Assembly (NCBI GenBank): GCA_004298675.1
Contig: SCRI01000050.1
Coordinates: forward strand, 1 to 50,863
DNA length: 50,863 bases
Origin: a bacterium
GTDB taxonomy: Bacteria; Vulcanimicrobiota; Vulcanimicrobiia; Vulcanimicrobiales; SCRA01
Direction: 5' to 3'
Shown here: piece after piece, positions 43,299 to 50,502 of the stretch
How the letters are laid out: every line of letters begins with the position of its first letter
How positions within the stretch are numbered: position 1 is the stretch's first letter
Made by a program: the position numbers and the translations under genes
The notes under the pieces: generated by a model
Database searches by the model: none
What the model was told of the DNA's origin: nothing
Seen by the model: the letters and a program-made list of their open reading frames with translations, nothing else

Positions 43299-43358
43299 CG
43301 TCCGGCTGTTATCCTTCGTTTCGTCTCGTCTCTGAAGGAACCGCGGACCTCGTATGCG

Positions 43359-44129
43359 TCAGGAGGTTCGCATGCCGGCGCGAGTCTCCTCTTGCTGGTA
43401 GCCTTCGAGGTCGAGCAGACGCCGCTTCAGCTCAACGCCGTACACGTAGCGATGGAGACGACCCTTGCAGTCGATCACGCGGTGACACGGGATCAGCAGC
43501 GGGATGGGATTGTTGGCAAGTGCCTGGCCGACAGCGCGCGCCGCGTTGGGACGCCCCACCTCGCTTGCCAGCCAGCCGTAGGAGCGGACCTCGCCTCTGG
43601 GGATACGCGCGGCAGCCTCGAAGACCGCGCGTTCGAACTCGGTAAGGTACGCGAGATCGAGCGGAACGCTGACGTCGCTGCGGCCGCTGAAGAAGGCTTC
43701 GAGTCCCTGGCGCACCCAGGCCGGTACGTGCTGTTGCAGCGGCAGCGCCACGGCGTGGATCCGCCGCTCGAGTGCGGCGACGAGCTCGTGCAACTCCTCG
43801 CCGCGGTCGACGCGGATCGCGGTGATGCCGGCATCGCGATAGGCTACGAGTAGGCGCCCGATCGGTGCCTGGTAGATCGCGACGGACACGCTCTCATGGA
43901 CGTGCAGCTGCTCGCACTGCTCGCGGATATGCGCCATGATGCGCGGCACGAGCGACTGCGGCGGCGGGGCGACGGGAAGACACGAGAGGCAGTAGGCCAC
44001 GCCTTCGAATTCCGCGTATGCTGCCTGGCAGTCGGCGCAGGCGCGCAAGTGGGCCAGCACGTGCTCGCGGCGCGGCTCGGCTCCGGAGCGCATGTCGTCC
44101 CAGCAGGCGACGACCTCACGACAGCGCAT
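43359..44129 (-). CDS. Zinc anti-sigma factor fused to O6-alkylguanine-DNA alkyltransferase
   Basis: A 256-residue soluble two-part protein. Residues 1 to about 50 carry the zinc anti-sigma (zf-HC2) signature C3-x23-H27-x3-C31-x2-C34 (MRCREVVACWDD; HLRACADC). A linker with two more close cysteines (YCLSC, 46-50) leads to residues 78-245, a complete Ogt/MGMT: the N-terminal lobe (VSVAIYQAPIGRLLVAY), the DNA-binding SYGWLASEVGRPNAARAVG, the active site LLIPCHRVID with acceptor Cys215, and GVELKRRLLDLEG. The usual membrane helix of this class is absent. The ATG at 44129 overlaps the sigma-factor gene by 14 bases. I infer an alkylation-sensing anti-sigma factor; an ordinary repair enzyme with a vestigial zinc module is the alternative. 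Confidence 0.85.
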   Translation of the reverse strand: MRCREVVACWDDMRSGAEPRREHVLAHLRACADCQAAYAEFEGVAYCLSCLPVAPPPQSLVPRIMAHIREQCEQLHVHESVSVAIYQAPIGRLLVAYRDAGITAIRVDRGEELHELVAALERRIHAVALPLQQHVPAWVRQGLEAFFSGRSDVSVPLDLAYLTEFERAVFEAAARIPRGEVRSYGWLASEVGRPNAARAVGQALANNPIPLLIPCHRVIDCKGRLHRYVYGVELKRRLLDLEGYQQEETRAGMRTS

Positions 44130-44778
44130 GAGCGGCGTCTCCTTCGTGGACCAGGCGGCCGACTTGCGGCCCGAGCACCCGGCGTAGAATCCGCACGGCG
44201 CGGTGGACGTGGCTCTTGACGGTTCCAATCGGCTGTTGAAGGATCTCGGCGATCTCGGGATGCGAGCGGCCCTCGATGAAGCGCAGGGTCGCCGCGGCGC
44301 GCAGGTGGACCGGGAGATCGAGTAGAGCCCGCTCGACCATGGCCATGTCGTCCGAGCGCTCCACCACTTGCTCGGGCGTCTCCGAAGGGGCGTTGTTCTG
44401 ATGGATCAAGGCATCGGGATCGGCCAGTGCGTCCAGTGCGACGCTGGTCGGCTTCTTCGAGCGCAGGCGGTTGCGCGTCACGTTGAGCGTGATCGTGTAG
44501 AGCCAAGGCTGGAGCTTCAGCTCGGTCCGGTGCTCGGCCGGCATCTTGGCAAGCGCCCGGTAGGCGCGCACGAAGGCGTCTTGCACGATCTCCTCGGCAT
44601 CCTCGCGGTTGCCCGTCATGCGCAACGCAAAGCCGAAGAGGCGCCGCTCGTAGTCCTCCACGATGCGCTCGAAGTGCTCGGCGCTCGGGATCGAATTCCG
44701 CGGTACCTCGGGGCGCGGGACCTTCGCCACCAGGATCTCCTCTAGAGCCGGTGGGGCCTCCAGCAATAGTGCGGTCAT
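44116..44778 (-). CDS. ECF-type RNA polymerase sigma factor
   Basis: A 220-residue sigma-70-family protein of the extracytoplasmic-function class. Region 2 is at about 35-105: IVEDYERRLFGFALRMTG, DAEEIVQDAFVRAYRAL and WLYTITLNVTRNRLR. An acidic linker (110-143) leads to region 4 at about 145-200, with the helix-turn-helix LQQPIGTVKSHVHRAVRILRR. A 30-residue N-terminal extension is not typical. It overlaps the anti-sigma-alkyltransferase gene by 14 bases, the standard sigma/anti-sigma arrangement, so the two are translationally coupled. The start has no clear ribosome-binding site. The upstream 240-base gap is shared with a divergent gene. Confidence 0.92.
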   Translation of the reverse strand: MTALLLEAPPALEEILVAKVPRPEVPRNSIPSAEHFERIVEDYERRLFGFALRMTGNREDAEEIVQDAFVRAYRALAKMPAEHRTELKLQPWLYTITLNVTRNRLRSKKPTSVALDALADPDALIHQNNAPSETPEQVVERSDDMAMVERALLDLPVHLRAAATLRFIEGRSHPEIAEILQQPIGTVKSHVHRAVRILRRVLGPQVGRLVHEGDAAHALS

Positions 44779-44985
44779 CGCTTATTCACAACCCCAACGG
44801 CGTCGCTGGAGTTTCGCCCGCGCGCGACAGGGCCCCCTCCGGCGGCGCCGAAATTGGCACCCATGGCTCTGCCAGCCGGAGCTCCCCGCAACCACAGTCA
44901 GGCGCGTGTGTGAGCGCCGGCGTTGGGCGTGGCCAGTCGACGTACGACCGCACTGCCGTTATGGCGTGCGGTCGCGTGTTTTCGT

Positions 44986-45006
44986 GATCCCCCGCCAAGG
45001 GGAATC
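44986..45006 (+). other. Small hairpin in the leader of the 45023 gene
   Basis: In the 244-base gap between divergent genes, GATCCCCC (44986-44993) can pair with GGGGAATC (44999-45006) with one mismatch, just before the ribosome-binding GGTGGAGG. The rest of the gap shows no promoter I can support. Role unknown. Confidence 0.25.
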
Positions 45007-45022
45007 GGTGGAGGTGTCGCCC

Positions 45023-45421
45023 GTGAGTCACGTGATCGATCCCCAGGAGCTCGACCTCGACGCCTATACGCTGTGCAGCTTCGTGCCGTCACCCGGTGAG
45101 AAGCGCGCCGTGCCACTCGTGCTCATCGGATACCGCGAAGGAGAACAACCCAAGCTGGTATGGCTGGTTTCCAGGGGGGGCGTCGACCCTGCCGGGCTCA
45201 CGGCCGACCCCTACTACCAAAAATTGTTGCGCGATCCCCACGCGTACTTCACGCGCAAGTTGAACAAGTACGTCGAAGAGTACGGTTGCGTGCGCCGCGG
45301 GATCGAGGCGTTCATCGCGTGCCACCAGCAGAACCTCGCGTTCACGCCGCTGCGCGACCTCCATCGCGCCGGCGGGCGGCCGATGGAGGTCGAGTTACCG
45401 CGCGAGGCGGTGTCTACCTGA
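45023..45421 (+). CDS. Unknown soluble protein, 132 residues
   Basis: The gene begins at GTG 45023, with GGTGGAGG seven bases upstream. The product is not recognised. It has no signal peptide or membrane helix and is of mixed composition: DPQELDLDAYTLCSFVPSPG, then a beta-rich AVPLVLIGYREGEQPKLVWLV and a helical basic part (YYQKLLRDPHAYFTRKLNKY). Three cysteines are dispersed. It is divergent from the ECF sigma factor, a position often held by sigma targets, but no regulatory link is shown. Its last 8 bases overlap the convergent next gene. Confidence 0.7.
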   Translation: MSHVIDPQELDLDAYTLCSFVPSPGEKRAVPLVLIGYREGEQPKLVWLVSRGGVDPAGLTADPYYQKLLRDPHAYFTRKLNKYVEEYGCVRRGIEAFIACHQQNLAFTPLRDLHRAGGRPMEVELPREAVST

Positions 45422-46433
45422 AGTAGACGCTCGGAGTGTACCAGATGCCGGGGGCATGGAAGGGTGCGTGCTTCCCGGCGCGCTCGTACCAGTCGTCACG
45501 CGCGGCGAAGCCCGCCGCGATCTCATCGTCGCAGGCGCAGAGCCCCGTGAACGTGCCGAGATAGTAGGTCGAGCGGACGCTGCGATAGCCGAAGCCGCTG
45601 TGAAATGGATTGAGCGCATCGGCGTCGGCCAGCACGGCGGGGTCGATACGCTCCGGATACGTCCCGTGCGCCTCGTGATAGTTCTTGAGCCAATCGATGA
45701 GAACCGCGAAGGCGCGCTGCAATTGCGCGGCGGCGGGGGAGGCAACGGCTGAAGTCTGCGCGGTCGCAGGCGCTGCCGCCGCGGCTGCCGCCGTGGGCGA
45801 GGAGACCGGTGTGGCGGTTGCCGGTGCAGCGGTTGCCGGCGCTGTCGCTGCCGGTGCGCCGCCGCGGCAGCGCGTGAGGTAGGCGGCGTGCGCGTCGCGT
45901 TCAGCGCTGAGTGCGGCATCGATCTTGGCGACCGCCGTTGCGAGTTTGCCCACATCCTGCTGTACGACGTTCCACGTCTGCACCTCCGCGTTGGAGGCGC
46001 CCGCGGGTGGAGCGGAGATGCGCGTGGGCTCGGAACCGCTCGCGCCGGCGACTTCGTCGACGTAGGACTGGAGATCGGAAGCGTATTGCATCACGAGCTC
46101 GTCGAGCGGGTCGGCCGCGGCGTACAGCTGCACGAGCGCTTGCTGCGCTTGTTGCGCCGGCCCGGGACTGGGTTTTGCGACGGCGCCGCGCGCTCCGTTG
46201 AAGGCGTCGGTGGCGCGCTGTTGCGTGGCGCCGGGCATGACCGGCGTACCGTTCTTCGTCAGCAGTGCCACGGCGTTACGGTAGGCCACCACGACCTCCG
46301 CCTGCTTGCGCAAACGTTCGTCATCGGCGCGGCAGGCCGCGGGAACGGTGCCCATCTCCGCGGGCGGGATCGCGGGCGTTACCGCCAGCACGGGGGTGGA
46401 GAGCGCGTAGGCGAGCGCGAGTAGTTGGAGCAT
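45414..46433 (-). CDS. Exported protein with pseudopilin-like C-terminal segment, function unknown
   Basis: A 339-residue protein starting with a signal peptide (MLQLLALAYALSTPVLAVTP). Residues 25-190 are helical and charged, with RADDERLRKQAEVVVAYRNA and DELVMQYASDLQSYVDEV. An Ala/Pro/Thr-rich linker (195-235) follows. The C-terminal 100 residues include LIDWLKNYHEAHGTYPERID and DADALNPFHSGFGYRS, which resembles the soluble part of type II secretion pseudopilins (helix, tyrosine-proline turn, NPF). No N-methylation pilin signal is present. I do not recognise the family. It is divergent from the lipoprotein at 46493 across 59 bases. Confidence 0.7.
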   Translation of the reverse strand: MLQLLALAYALSTPVLAVTPAIPPAEMGTVPAACRADDERLRKQAEVVVAYRNAVALLTKNGTPVMPGATQQRATDAFNGARGAVAKPSPGPAQQAQQALVQLYAAADPLDELVMQYASDLQSYVDEVAGASGSEPTRISAPPAGASNAEVQTWNVVQQDVGKLATAVAKIDAALSAERDAHAAYLTRCRGGAPAATAPATAAPATATPVSSPTAAAAAAAPATAQTSAVASPAAAQLQRAFAVLIDWLKNYHEAHGTYPERIDPAVLADADALNPFHSGFGYRSVRSTYYLGTFTGLCACDDEIAAGFAARDDWYERAGKHAPFHAPGIWYTPSVYFR

Positions 46434-46492
46434 CCCGGGGCTTTCGCGCCTGCGTGCGAGGAGCCTGTTGCGCAAACCCCGAAGCGGCGCGC

Positions 46493-47668
46493 ATGAAACG
46501 CGGGCTCGGCGCGCTCTCGATCTTGCTCGCTGCGGTCCTTGCGGGCTGCAACGGCGGCGTGGGTTCGGGAACACCGCCGGCTCCGGGCACCGTCAACGGT
46601 CGAGTTCAGCCGAACTCCGCCGCCAACGTCAGCGACGAGCAGGCCACGGGCGACGTCGTCGATTACTACCTGCAGCGCATGGCCTTTGGGACGCCCAGCC
46701 GTAAGGTCGAGGCGCGCATCGCAGCGCTGCACGCGTACGCCGTGCGTATCGCTCCCGCGACTCCGGCGCCGTCGCCAGGTGCGGCTGCCGCCGCTCTGCC
46801 CGTCGCGTCCGTGCCGCTGCCTAGCGCGGTGCCGGCGTTCGTGCCGCAGCAGTTGGAGGTGCCGCTCTTTCCCGGCGATGACGCCCCTGCTAAGCGTTTG
46901 GCGGACCAGGGCGCGGTCACGCTGACGCACCGTGTCGCCGATGCGAAAGGGCCCACGCAGGCACCCGTCGACCGCATCGACATCACGCGCGGCGCCGTGC
47001 AATGGCATATCGACGTGCTGACGGGCCGGATCTCGTATGCACGCGAGCACACCACGGGTGTGATCGAGAGCGGCGCCGAGCGCGCGCACGAAATTGCGGA
47101 AGCCTTCGTCACGCATCACGGCGGACTCCCCGACGATGTGCTGGAGGTCGCCCCCGTCTACGCGATGACGCAAGGCGACAGCTCCTCGGCCCCCAAGCCG
47201 GCGAGCATCACGTTCGTCTGGCGTCATGCGGATGCGTCGATCCTCGGCGCAGACGCCATCTCCGCAACGGTGACGGCGGCGGCAGTGAATCCGGCTGCCA
47301 CGCCCAGTTCCGCGGGACTGGAGGTTACGTCATATACGCGTTTGTGGCGTAAGGCCGGGAAGAGTCTGAGTGCGCCTGCTACCGCCATCATGCCCGCGGC
47401 GCGCGCGCTCGATGCGCTCGCGCGCGATATCGCGTTGCCACGCGACGCCAGCGTCAAGGCGGTGGTTTTCGGAGGGTTGCGCGGGCCCGCGGCGGCGGCG
47501 CCGGTGGCTACCGTTCCCGCTTGGGCCTTCGAGATCGGCAACGCCTGGTACGCCGTTGACGCACTCGACGGCAGCGTGAGCACGAGCGACGCGCTGGACG
47601 TGCCCGCGGACGCCGTCGCGCTGGCCGCTCCGGCTAAGCCGCACACGACGCCGGCGCCCGCGCGCTAA
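46493..47668 (+). CDS. Lipoprotein of unknown function
   Basis: A 391-residue lipoprotein: signal and lipobox LGALSILLAAVLAGC, with Cys19, then a Gly/Pro-rich spacer. Two folded parts follow. Residues 45-100 are helical (ATGDVVDYYLQRMAFGTPS). Residues 110-390 are mostly beta, with APVDRIDITRGAVQWHIDVL, GRISYAREHT and VPAWAFEIGNAWYAVDALDG, which resemble repeats of PepSY-like or YcdB-type domains (DxxTGxI patterns), though I would not assign them. No ribosome-binding site is strong. It overlaps the convergent dehydrogenase by four bases. Confidence 0.72.
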   Translation: MKRGLGALSILLAAVLAGCNGGVGSGTPPAPGTVNGRVQPNSAANVSDEQATGDVVDYYLQRMAFGTPSRKVEARIAALHAYAVRIAPATPAPSPGAAAAALPVASVPLPSAVPAFVPQQLEVPLFPGDDAPAKRLADQGAVTLTHRVADAKGPTQAPVDRIDITRGAVQWHIDVLTGRISYAREHTTGVIESGAERAHEIAEAFVTHHGGLPDDVLEVAPVYAMTQGDSSSAPKPASITFVWRHADASILGADAISATVTAAAVNPAATPSSAGLEVTSYTRLWRKAGKSLSAPATAIMPAARALDALARDIALPRDASVKAVVFGGLRGPAAAAPVATVPAWAFEIGNAWYAVDALDGSVSTSDALDVPADAVALAAPAKPHTTPAPAR

Positions 47669-48561
47669 GTCTGCTCCGCCTCCCGTAGCCGCTTGGCCGC
47701 AACGTAGGCGCGGTCACGCCGCGCCCGTGCCGCCGCCACGCGCTCCGGTGTCCAGGTGAAGAAGCCGCGTCCGCTCTTGGCGCCGCGTTGGCCGCGCCGC
47801 ACGAGCTCCGCCAGCGGCGCCGGTACCTCCATTGCTCGATCCAGCGCCGGAAGCAGTGCCGCTGCTACGTCGGCAAACGTGTCCAGTCCGCCGAGATCGG
47901 CAGATTCGATGGGACCTGTCGCGAGCCAGCGCGGGGCCAACCCCTCGCGCACGATCGTCTCGACGTCTTCGACCGTTGCGCCGCCGCACGCGACGATGTG
48001 TAGCGCCTCGCGCAGCAGCGCGAACTGCAGCCGGTTGACGATGAAGCCCGGGAGCGGCTTGTTCACGTGGATGGCGCGCATGCCGATCGCCTGCAGCCAC
48101 GCCTCGAGCCGCGCCATGGCCGCGGGATCGTGCGGCGTGGGCCGGCAGACCTCCGCCAGCGGCACGCGCGCCGCCGGGTGGATGAAGTGCGCGACGAAGA
48201 CGCGCATGGGATGCGCGCAGCGCTGGTTCAGGAGCTCGGGCGCGAAGCTGGAGGTTTGCGATGCAAGCGGGATCTGCGCCGGGACGATCGCGTCGAGCAA
48301 CGCAAGCAGGTACTGCTTCTCCGGCAGACTCTCCGGAATCGACTCCAGTACGACGTCGGCATCCGCCACGGCGGCGTAGTCGACGCTGACGGTCGCGAGC
48401 GCAGCCAGACTTGGATCGCCGGCTTCGAGCGCGGCGTCGGCCAGTGCGGCGCGCGCGCGCTGTTCGTCGCGGCCGATCAGCGTGGCGCGGGCGCCCGCGG
48501 CGACGGAGAGAAGGGCCAGGCGGGAGCCCATCAAGCCGGCGCCCACACAGACGATGTGCAT
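47665..48561 (-). CDS. 3-hydroxyacyl-CoA dehydrogenase family protein
   Basis: A 298-residue NAD-dependent dehydrogenase. The Rossmann motif IVCVGAGLMGSRLALLSVAAG is at residues 3-23, DADVVLESIPESLPEKQ gives the second nucleotide loop near 75, and VFVAHFIHPAARVPLAEV holds the catalytic histidine near residue 130. FIVNRLQFALLREALHIV and SGRGFFTW finish the substrate domain. The ATG at 48561 has GAAGGG nine bases upstream. Likely acts on short-chain hydroxyacyl-CoA or, as in related enzymes, on L-gulonate or carnitine; the substrate is not clear. Its start is 68 bases from the divergent metY. Confidence 0.85.
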   Translation of the reverse strand: MHIVCVGAGLMGSRLALLSVAAGARATLIGRDEQRARAALADAALEAGDPSLAALATVSVDYAAVADADVVLESIPESLPEKQYLLALLDAIVPAQIPLASQTSSFAPELLNQRCAHPMRVFVAHFIHPAARVPLAEVCRPTPHDPAAMARLEAWLQAIGMRAIHVNKPLPGFIVNRLQFALLREALHIVACGGATVEDVETIVREGLAPRWLATGPIESADLGGLDTFADVAAALLPALDRAMEVPAPLAELVRRGQRGAKSGRGFFTWTPERVAAARARRDRAYVAAKRLREAEQT

Positions 48562-48629
48562 TGGTGTCGATCCCTTCGAGTCAGGCGGCATCGCCAGGAT
48601 TTCGCAGCCGTAGGCGACAAACGCCTTGT

Positions 48630-49940
48630 ATGTCTGCCGATCGCACTTTTGGCTTCCGCACCCGCGCGCTGCATGCCGGGACTCCGCCCGACCCGACGAC
48701 GGGTTCGCGCGCGGAGCCGATCTACTTCAGTTCGAGTTTCGTTTTCGACTCCACCGAGCACGCCGCGGAACTCTTCGCGCTACGCACGTACGGCAACATC
48801 TATAGCCGCATCGCCAATCCCACCGTGGCCGCCTTCGAGGAGAAGATGGCCAACCTCGAGGGTGGGCTCGGAGCGGTCGCCACGTCGTCGGGGCAGGCCG
48901 CACAACTGGTGGCCGTACTCTCCTTGGCGCAGGCCGGTGACCATCTCGTGGCCTCGGCCAACCTCTACGGCGGCACGATCACGCAGTTCGCCGTCACGCT
49001 CAAGCGCATGGGCATCGACGTCACCTTCGTGCCGGAATCCAATCCCGGCCTCATGGCGGCGGCGATCCGTGAGAACACCAAGGCGCTCTACGTCGAGACG
49101 ATCGGCAACCCGTTGGGTAACGTGGCCGATCTACGGGCGCTCTCCGACGCGGCCCACGCGCGCGGCCTTCCGCTCGTGGTGGACAACACCTTCGCGACGC
49201 CCTATCTCTGCCGCCCTATCGAGCACGGTGCCGACATCGTCGTGCAGTCTGCCACGAAGTTCATCAGCGGACATGGTACCGTCATCGCGGGTGTCGTCGT
49301 CGAGTCGGGGAAGTTTCCGTGGGGCGAGCGCCATCCGCTCGTCGCCGCGCCCAGCCCCGGCTACCACGGCATGAATTTTGCCGAGACCTTCGGTGAGTTT
49401 GCCTATCTCATGCGCGCGCGCGCGGAGGTGATGCGGGACGTTGGCGCCTGTCTCTCACCGATGAACGCGTGGTTACTGATTCAGGGGCTGGAGACGCTAG
49501 CGCTGCGTATGGAGGCGCACGTCCGCAACGCCGAACGCGTGGCGGAGTTCCTCGAAGGGCACGACGCGGTGGCGTGGGTGAAATATCCCGGCCTGCCGTC
49601 CAGTCCATACCGTGCGCTCGCGCAGCGCTACCTGCCGCGCGGCTCCGGCTCCATCTTCACGTTCGGACTGCGCGGCGGCCGCGCGGCGGGGGCGCGCTTC
49701 ATCGAAGCGTTGGAGTTGTGGAGTCATCTGGCCAACGTCGGCGATGCCAAGTCGCTCGTGATTCACCCGGCCTCCACGACGCACCAGCAGTTGACCGACG
49801 AGGAGATGGCTGCCGGCGGAGTTACGCCGGACATGGTTCGCCTCTCGGTGGGGTTGGAGGACGTGGAAGACTTGATCTGGGATCTCGAGCAGGGTTTGGC
49901 AGCCGCGGGGCGCGGTGCGGTCAGCGAGGTGGGAGCATGA
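48630..49940 (+). CDS. metY: O-acetylhomoserine sulfhydrylase (PLP-dependent)
   Basis: A 436-residue enzyme that forms homocysteine from O-acetylhomoserine and sulfide. The PLP-binding lysine is K210 in VVQSATKFISGHG. RTYGNIYSRIANPTVAAFEEK and ATSSGQAAQLVAVLSLAQAG are typical, as is HPASTTHQQL in the C-terminal part. The length and internal loops fit MetY more than the shorter MetB/MetC. The start ATG 48630 lacks a clear ribosome-binding site and sits beside a GGCG/CGCC hairpin (48613-48625). The 68-base leader is too short for a usual SAM riboswitch. A CoA-binding protein overlaps it by four bases. Confidence 0.92.
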   Translation: MSADRTFGFRTRALHAGTPPDPTTGSRAEPIYFSSSFVFDSTEHAAELFALRTYGNIYSRIANPTVAAFEEKMANLEGGLGAVATSSGQAAQLVAVLSLAQAGDHLVASANLYGGTITQFAVTLKRMGIDVTFVPESNPGLMAAAIRENTKALYVETIGNPLGNVADLRALSDAAHARGLPLVVDNTFATPYLCRPIEHGADIVVQSATKFISGHGTVIAGVVVESGKFPWGERHPLVAAPSPGYHGMNFAETFGEFAYLMRARAEVMRDVGACLSPMNAWLLIQGLETLALRMEAHVRNAERVAEFLEGHDAVAWVKYPGLPSSPYRALAQRYLPRGSGSIFTFGLRGGRAAGARFIEALELWSHLANVGDAKSLVIHPASTTHQQLTDEEMAAGGVTPDMVRLSVGLEDVEDLIWDLEQGLAAAGRGAVSEVGA

Positions 49941-50425
49941 GATTAGAGACGCCGTTGAAGCGGCGCGATCTGCTCGATCGCAGCCGGCGCGTGGCCATGG
50001 TGGGCGCCAGCGCCAACTCGCTGCGGCCGAGCTACTTCGTCTTTCGCTACCTTCAGACGCACGGTTTCGAAGTGACGCCGGTCAACCCAAGCTATGGCGA
50101 GATCGAGGGCACGCCGTGCTATCCCACGCTCGCGGCCTACGCGCGCGAGCATGGCGCGCCCGACATCGTCGACGTCTTCCGCAAGCCGCACGATTGCCCG
50201 CAGGTCGTGCGCGACGCCGTCGCGATCGGCGCGAAGGCGGTCTGGTTCCAGTACGGCGTCATCAGCGAAGAGGCAATCCGGCTCGCCGAGGAGGCGGGCC
50301 TGGACGTGGTGGTGGATCGCTGCATGAAAGTCGAGCACGCCCGTTTCGACGGCGGGCTGAGCGTCGCGGGTTTTGACTCCGGAGTGCTCAGCGCGCGCCG
50401 GAGAAGGACGGCCGCGCAGCGGTAG
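49937..50425 (+). CDS. CoA-binding domain protein
   Basis: A 162-residue protein of the CoA_binding (YccU) type: SRRVAMVGASANSLRPSYFV gives the nucleotide-binding opening, then VTPVNPSYGEIEGTPCYPTL and DIVDVFRKPHDCPQVVRDAV. The C-terminal part has AKAVWFQYGVISEEAIRLA and VVVDRCMKVEHARF. It overlaps metY as ATGA. The two are often neighbours in other genomes as I recall, suggesting a function in methionine or acyl-CoA metabolism, but the role is not known. Confidence 0.88.
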   Translation: MRLETPLKRRDLLDRSRRVAMVGASANSLRPSYFVFRYLQTHGFEVTPVNPSYGEIEGTPCYPTLAAYAREHGAPDIVDVFRKPHDCPQVVRDAVAIGAKAVWFQYGVISEEAIRLAEEAGLDVVVDRCMKVEHARFDGGLSVAGFDSGVLSARRRRTAAQR

Positions 50426-50430
50426 TTTGA

Positions 50431-50448
50431 GAGTGACGGACGTCACTC
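50431..50448. repeat. 18-base inverted repeat after the CoA-binding gene
   Basis: GAGTGACG (50431-50438), GA, CGTCACTC (50441-50448). It begins six bases after the stop and lies 55 bases before the next start. It could be a terminator stem (without T-run) or an operator for the next gene. Confidence 0.4.
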
Positions 50449-50502
50449 GCCAGCCGCGGACTCGCCGTGGGGCGGCGGTCTGCCGATGCTCTGAAGATAG
50501 CT

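Noticed and set aside
43221-43361. Possible TGA read-through extending the anti-sigma-alkyltransferase by about 46 codons
   Set aside because: The frame is open after the stop until TAA at 43221, but the alkyltransferase domain is already complete and the extra text shows no domain. Chance in high GC is enough to explain it.
44779-44830. ECF-type promoter upstream of the sigma gene (GCGAAACT on the minus strand)
   Set aside because: A GAAAC-like -35 is present, but no -10 motif lies 16-17 bases away. One sequence alone cannot define the motif.
48562-48629. SAM riboswitch before metY
   Set aside because: The 68-base gap is too short for SAM-I and does not show SAM-II features; only a 4-bp hairpin is present.
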